Positions 60,548 to 64,000 of a stretch of DNA of 64,000 nucleotides are shown piece after piece (within the stretch, counting starts at the first letter, position 1; each line of letters opens with the position of its first letter). The stretch comes from Candidatus Binatia bacterium (GTDB lineage Bacteria; Desulfobacterota; Binatia; UBA9968; JAJDTQ01), in NCBI GenBank assembly GCA_022824205.1, contig JAJEAI010000095.1, positions 21,462-85,461 on the forward strand, given 5' to 3'. The notes under the pieces were generated by a model, which had not been told where the DNA came from, ran no database searches, and saw only the letters and a program-made list of their open reading frames with translations. The translations under genes and the position numbers were made by a program.

Positions 60548-62758
60548 ATGAATCGGCCCGCCGCACTATGGCTTGCCGTGGGGTGGGGCGGCTATGTGCT
60601 CCTCCCCTGGTACGGCGTGGAGGACGGGTTCTGGTCCTTCGCCTGGCTGTTCGACTACCCGGCCGGGGCCGATGTGGCCCCAGCCTTGCTCCAGATTGTC
60701 CTCAACGGCCGCTGGTGGCTGGCGCCGATGGTGCTGCCGCTGGCGGCTCCTCTGGCGGTGCTCCGGCGCTCGCGCACGGACCCGCTCTTCTCCACGGTCC
60801 TGCTGGCGGCTGGCAGTTTCGGCACCGTCTGTTTCCTCGGCCAAGGGTTCCTGATCGGTATCGGCGGTTGGGAATACGCTACTCTGGAGGCAACTTTCGG
60901 GCCTCTCGGCGATCGTCAGTTCGGCATGGGCTACGGCGCCCTGCTGGTCTCGGCCTCGTTCCTCTTCCTCTTCGCGCAGGGGATGGCCGCGCGCGGGGCC
61001 ATCAACGGCGACGGTTTCGTGGTGGGCTCCATTGCCTTGGTGATCGCGCTGGTAGCTGCCTTCATTTTCTTCCCGGTGGTCCGCATCCTGTCCAGCGCCT
61101 TCCAGGACAACGACTACAACTTCGTGCCTTACCTCTTCGTGGAGAAGCTGTTCAGCCACGACATCTGGGGACTGGGGTGCCTGACCGCCAACGTCAACTG
61201 CGGCGTGGCGTGGAACTCCCTGTGGATGGCCATCGTTGTCGGCGCCAGCACGACGGCCCTGGGCCTCGCCTTCGCCCTGCTGGCGACCCGCACCGGGTTC
61301 CGGGCCAAGCGGTTGCTGCGCCTCTTGAGCGTCCTGCCGATCATCACCCCGCCCTTCGTCATCGGTCTCGCCATCATCCTTCTGTTCGGAGCTTCGGGAA
61401 CGGTAACCCAGGCCATCGAGGCGATCACGGGAACGACGCCGGGACGCTACATCTACGGCCTGCCCGGCATCTGGCTGGCCCAGACCCTGGCGTTCACGCC
61501 CATCGCCTTCCTGGTGCTCATCGGGGTGGTCGAGGGGGTCAGTCCCTCGATGGAAGAGGCATCGCAAACCCTGCGCGCCAGCAACTGGCGCACCTTCACC
61601 ACCGTCTCCTTGCCACTGATGCGTCCGGGTCTGGCCAACGCCTTCCTCGTGGGCTTCATCGAAAGCCTGGCGGATTTCGGCAACCCCCTGGTGCTGGGCG
61701 GCAACTTCGACGTGTTGTCAACGTCGATCTTCTTCGCCATCGTCGGGGCCCAGAACGACCAGGGACGAGCCGCCGTCCTGGCCATCATCCTGCTGGCTTT
61801 CACCCTGACCGCGTTCTGGGCGCAGCATCGCTGGTTGGGACAGAAGTCCTACGCCACCGTGACAGGCAAAGGCGACGCCGGCCTGCACGTCCCGCTGCCC
61901 AAGCGAGTGGTCTGGCTGGCCTACGGCTCGGCCCTGCCATGGGCCGGCCTGACCGCGGTCATCTACTTCATGATCATGTTCGGCGGCTTCGTCGAGCTCT
62001 GGGGCCGGGATCACAGCCTCACCCTGCGCCACTACATCGACGCCTTCTCCATCACCACCGGAACCGGCGGCCTGGTCTGGTCGGGCGCGGCCTGGAACTC
62101 GTTCTGGACGACGATCTACATCTCCCTGATCTCCGCCCCCCTGACCGCTGCAGTGGGCCTGCTCACCGCCTATCTGCTGATCCGCCAGAAGTTCGCGGGC
62201 CAGCACGCGTTCGAATTCGGCACCATGTTGAGCTTCGCGATACCGGGCACCGTCATCGGCGTCGGCTATATCCTGGCGTTCAACGTGCCGCCCATCGAGC
62301 TCACCGGCACCGGCATCGTCCTGGTCATCTGCTTCATCTTCCGGAACATGCCGGTGGGCGTGCGCGCCGGCATCGCCGCCATGACCCAGATCGACAAGAG
62401 TCTGGACGAAGCCTCGTTGACCCTGGGAGCCAGCTCCTTCGCCACCGTCCGCAAGGTCGTCCTGCCGCTGCTTCGGCCGGCGGTGATCGCCGCGCTTGTC
62501 TTCAGCTTCGTGCGCGCCATGACGGCCATCAGCGCGGTGATCTTTCTGGTCAGCGCCAACTACGACATGGCTACGTCCTACATTATCGGCCGGGTGGAGA
62601 ACGGCGACTATGGACTCTCCATCGCCTACAGCTCGGTGCTGATCGTGGTCATGGTGGTGGTGATCCTGCTGATACAGTTGGTGGTGGGTGAGCGCCGCAT
62701 CGGCCGCCGGGAGGAGTCCGTCAACATCGCGTTCGGCGCGGGAGGAGCGGTGGGATGA
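60548..62758 (+). CDS. large fused ABC importer permease with extra N-terminal membrane domain
   Basis: This 736-residue protein is longer than the usual 550-600-residue FbpB type. An extra hydrophobic region of about 150 residues (four helices) precedes the usual two permease halves. EAA loops are EEASQTLRASNWRTFTTVSL near 337 and DEASLTLGASSFATVRKVVL near 619. TTGAGGCG precedes the ATG, 20 bp after the truncated binding-protein gene. Its TGA overlaps the ATG of the ATPase gene, showing translational coupling. Confidence 0.85.
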   Translation: MNRPAALWLAVGWGGYVLLPWYGVEDGFWSFAWLFDYPAGADVAPALLQIVLNGRWWLAPMVLPLAAPLAVLRRSRTDPLFSTVLLAAGSFGTVCFLGQGFLIGIGGWEYATLEATFGPLGDRQFGMGYGALLVSASFLFLFAQGMAARGAINGDGFVVGSIALVIALVAAFIFFPVVRILSSAFQDNDYNFVPYLFVEKLFSHDIWGLGCLTANVNCGVAWNSLWMAIVVGASTTALGLAFALLATRTGFRAKRLLRLLSVLPIITPPFVIGLAIILLFGASGTVTQAIEAITGTTPGRYIYGLPGIWLAQTLAFTPIAFLVLIGVVEGVSPSMEEASQTLRASNWRTFTTVSLPLMRPGLANAFLVGFIESLADFGNPLVLGGNFDVLSTSIFFAIVGAQNDQGRAAVLAIILLAFTLTAFWAQHRWLGQKSYATVTGKGDAGLHVPLPKRVVWLAYGSALPWAGLTAVIYFMIMFGGFVELWGRDHSLTLRHYIDAFSITTGTGGLVWSGAAWNSFWTTIYISLISAPLTAAVGLLTAYLLIRQKFAGQHAFEFGTMLSFAIPGTVIGVGYILAFNVPPIELTGTGIVLVICFIFRNMPVGVRAGIAAMTQIDKSLDEASLTLGASSFATVRKVVLPLLRPAVIAALVFSFVRAMTAISAVIFLVSANYDMATSYIIGRVENGDYGLSIAYSSVLIVVMVVVILLIQLVVGERRIGRREESVNIAFGAGGAVG

Positions 62759-63834
62759 GCATCAAGGGACAGGCCGCCGCGGTGCGATTCGACGGCGTGA
62801 GCAAGCACTACGGCCCGGTGGTCGCGGTCGACCGGATCTCCTTCGAGGTGCAGACCGGCGACCTGGTGACGCTGCTGGGACCGAGCGGCTGCGGCAAGAC
62901 GACCACGCTACGACTCATCGCCGGCCTGGAAATGCCCACGTCGGGCAGCGTGTTCATCGGCGGTGACGACGTTTCCCGGCTGCCGGCCAGCGCACGGGAC
63001 GTCTCCATGGTGTTTCAGTCCTATGCCCTGTTCCCGCACATGACCGTGTTCGAGAACGTGTCCTACGGCCTCTCGGTAAGCGGGGTCGCGAAGGCGGAGA
63101 CGAGGGAGCGGGCGGAGGAAGGACTGAAGCTGGTGGGCCTCTCCGGCTACGGAGAACGACTGCCCAGCGAGCTTTCGGGCGGACAGCAACAACGCGTCGC
63201 GGTGGCCCGCGCCCTGGTCCTCGAACCGACGGTGCTGCTGTTCGACGAGCCCCTGTCCAACCTGGACGCGAAACTGCGGCGGCGGGTGCGCGAAGAGATC
63301 CGGGAGTTGCAGCAGAGCCTCGGCCTGACAACGGTCTACGTCACCCACGACCAGGAGGAGGCGCTGGCGGTGTCGGACCGGATCATCGTGATGCGCAACG
63401 CGGAGATCGCACAGGAGGGCGTCCCGACCGAACTTTACGAGGCCCCCCGAGACCGGTTCGTCGCCGACTTCATCGGCGATGCCAACGTCCTCGACGCCGA
63501 ATTGCTCGACCGCGACGGCGAACAAGCAACCATCCGCGTAGGGGACCGGGTGGAATTGCGCCTGGCGCACCGGGACCTGCCGACCGGCCCGGTCAAGCTC
63601 GCGGTTCGCCCGGAGGCGGTGATCGTGAGGACGAGCGAAGAAGAAGCCGGACTGCCAGGCACGGTATCGAAAAGCACCTACCTCGGCAGTCACGTCGAAT
63701 ACACGGTCGACACGCCTCTCGGTGAGATCTTCGTAGCGGACCACCAGTTCGACACGTTGATACCGACGGGATCCAGTGTGCGGATCGGGTTTCGTGATCG
63801 CGGCGTGACACTGCTTGAGAGACGGGAGAGTTAA
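62755..63834 (+). CDS. ABC transporter ATPase, FbpC/PotA type
   Basis: This 359-residue ATPase has Walker A LLGPSGCGKTTTLR near residue 40, Q-loop MVFQSYALFPHMTVFENV near 85, signature ELSGGQQQRVAVARALVLEP near 139, Walker B LLFDEPLSNLDAKLRR and His switch VYVTHDQEEALAVSD near 198. A TOBE domain follows near 270-355. It is coupled to the large permease gene (ATGA). It shares layout with the ATPase at 10908 but is a separate paralog. Confidence 0.9.
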   Translation: MSIKGQAAAVRFDGVSKHYGPVVAVDRISFEVQTGDLVTLLGPSGCGKTTTLRLIAGLEMPTSGSVFIGGDDVSRLPASARDVSMVFQSYALFPHMTVFENVSYGLSVSGVAKAETRERAEEGLKLVGLSGYGERLPSELSGGQQQRVAVARALVLEPTVLLFDEPLSNLDAKLRRRVREEIRELQQSLGLTTVYVTHDQEEALAVSDRIIVMRNAEIAQEGVPTELYEAPRDRFVADFIGDANVLDAELLDRDGEQATIRVGDRVELRLAHRDLPTGPVKLAVRPEAVIVRTSEEEAGLPGTVSKSTYLGSHVEYTVDTPLGEIFVADHQFDTLIPTGSSVRIGFRDRGVTLLERRES

Positions 63835-63888
63835 CCCGACTTCGCCAACTCAGCCTATTGGGAGCTGCTAAGGTGTTGATTTTCCGTG

Positions 63889-64000
63889 ATGGGACCTCCA
63901 AAGGTCGGCACTACACGGGATGAGGGAGAAGGCCCAATCGCGGCTTCAAGTCAGAAGCTTGGGGGCGGGTTGTTTCGGCAGTTTCAGGTGGAGTTGACGG
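63889..64000 (+). CDS. possible start of an ORF running off the window
   Basis: An ATG at 63889 opens 37 codons to the window edge (GPPKVGTTRDEGEGPIAASS, then GGGLFRQFQVELT). There is no clear ribosome site and I recognise no family. The flanking sequence has slightly lower GC than the ABC genes. It could be the edge of an insertion element or non-coding. Confidence 0.2.
   Translation, partial: MGPPKVGTTRDEGEGPIAASSQKLGGGLFRQFQVELT

Overview
This is a high-GC (roughly two thirds G+C by eye) window from a Gram-negative-type bacterium. A MltB-like lytic transglycosylase, Spy/CpxP-like periplasmic proteins, a TAXI-type TRAP transporter and many solute-binding proteins with signal peptides all point to an outer membrane and periplasm. 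The gene stock resembles the very paralog-rich genomes of uncultured Tectomicrobia/Entotheonella-, Rokubacteria- or deltaproteobacteria-like lineages. It is dominated by uptake transporters and small oxidoreductases for organic substrates. No rRNA, tRNA or other phylogenetic marker is present, so this placement is inference only. No CRISPR array was seen.

Layout. 75-2265: a YeeE/YedE-type sulfur transporter divergent from an amidohydrolase-like protein. 2529-7147: a tight, overlapping five-gene cassette of a DUF692/MNIO enzyme, a DUF2063/MbnC-like partner, a HlyB-like ABC exporter, a 46-residue peptide and an SDR-fold protein without catalytic residues. This looks like an unusual RiPP (modified peptide) locus and is the best candidate for an undescribed system. 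7160-9677: a polysaccharide-deacetylase-fold protein, a coiled-coil/TM protein and a lytic transglycosylase. 10051-11978: an alpha/beta hydrolase whose nucleophile is Ala, and an ABC ATPase.

12082-32219 is a catabolic-looking stretch: a dihydroxyphthalate-decarboxylase-like protein, three bicupins, a degenerate M24 creatinase-fold protein, an LLM flavoenzyme, an ornithine-cyclodeaminase-like protein, an iron-type ABC pair, two SDRs with Trp/Arg in place of Tyr/Lys, three VOC proteins, an M29/NicX-like protein and HyuA/HyuB. 32303-32850 holds two unrelated gene remnants placed back to back. 32892-41190 carries a MetE-like methyltransferase, a second iron-type ABC permease and binding protein, a metallo-beta-lactamase-fold protein and a TAXI-TRAP system.

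41226-47393 is an island bounded by a 37-bp inverted repeat (36 of 37 matching). It is packed with broken genes (integrase tail, MoxR tail, DUF2201-like head, NADAR head, internally deleted UvrD helicase, frameshifted transposase) and a few intact ones (a trypsin-Sel1 protein, a coiled-coil protein, hypotheticals). 47628-49883 is an ECF sigma/anti-sigma/Spy-like envelope-stress cluster ended by a clear terminator. 50122-53102 has two MFS transporters around a RidA protein. 53211-56675 is a complete taurine/nitrate-type ABC operon. 57110-59567 is an aspartate dehydrogenase-ThDP enzyme operon. 59664-63834 is a third iron-type ABC operon whose binding-protein gene has lost its 5' end next to a MITE-like repeat.

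Two dispersed repeat families occur: hairpin repeats with arms ATTCCCGC/GCGGGAAT (2320, 13216-13465, 23233, 50005, 56763-56938) and a MITE-like family (41226, 47357, 59664). Several breakpoints of damaged genes coincide with the second family. Much of the window therefore reads as a flexible accessory genome: substrate-specific transporters and paralogous small enzymes, many with altered active sites, rearranged around repeats.
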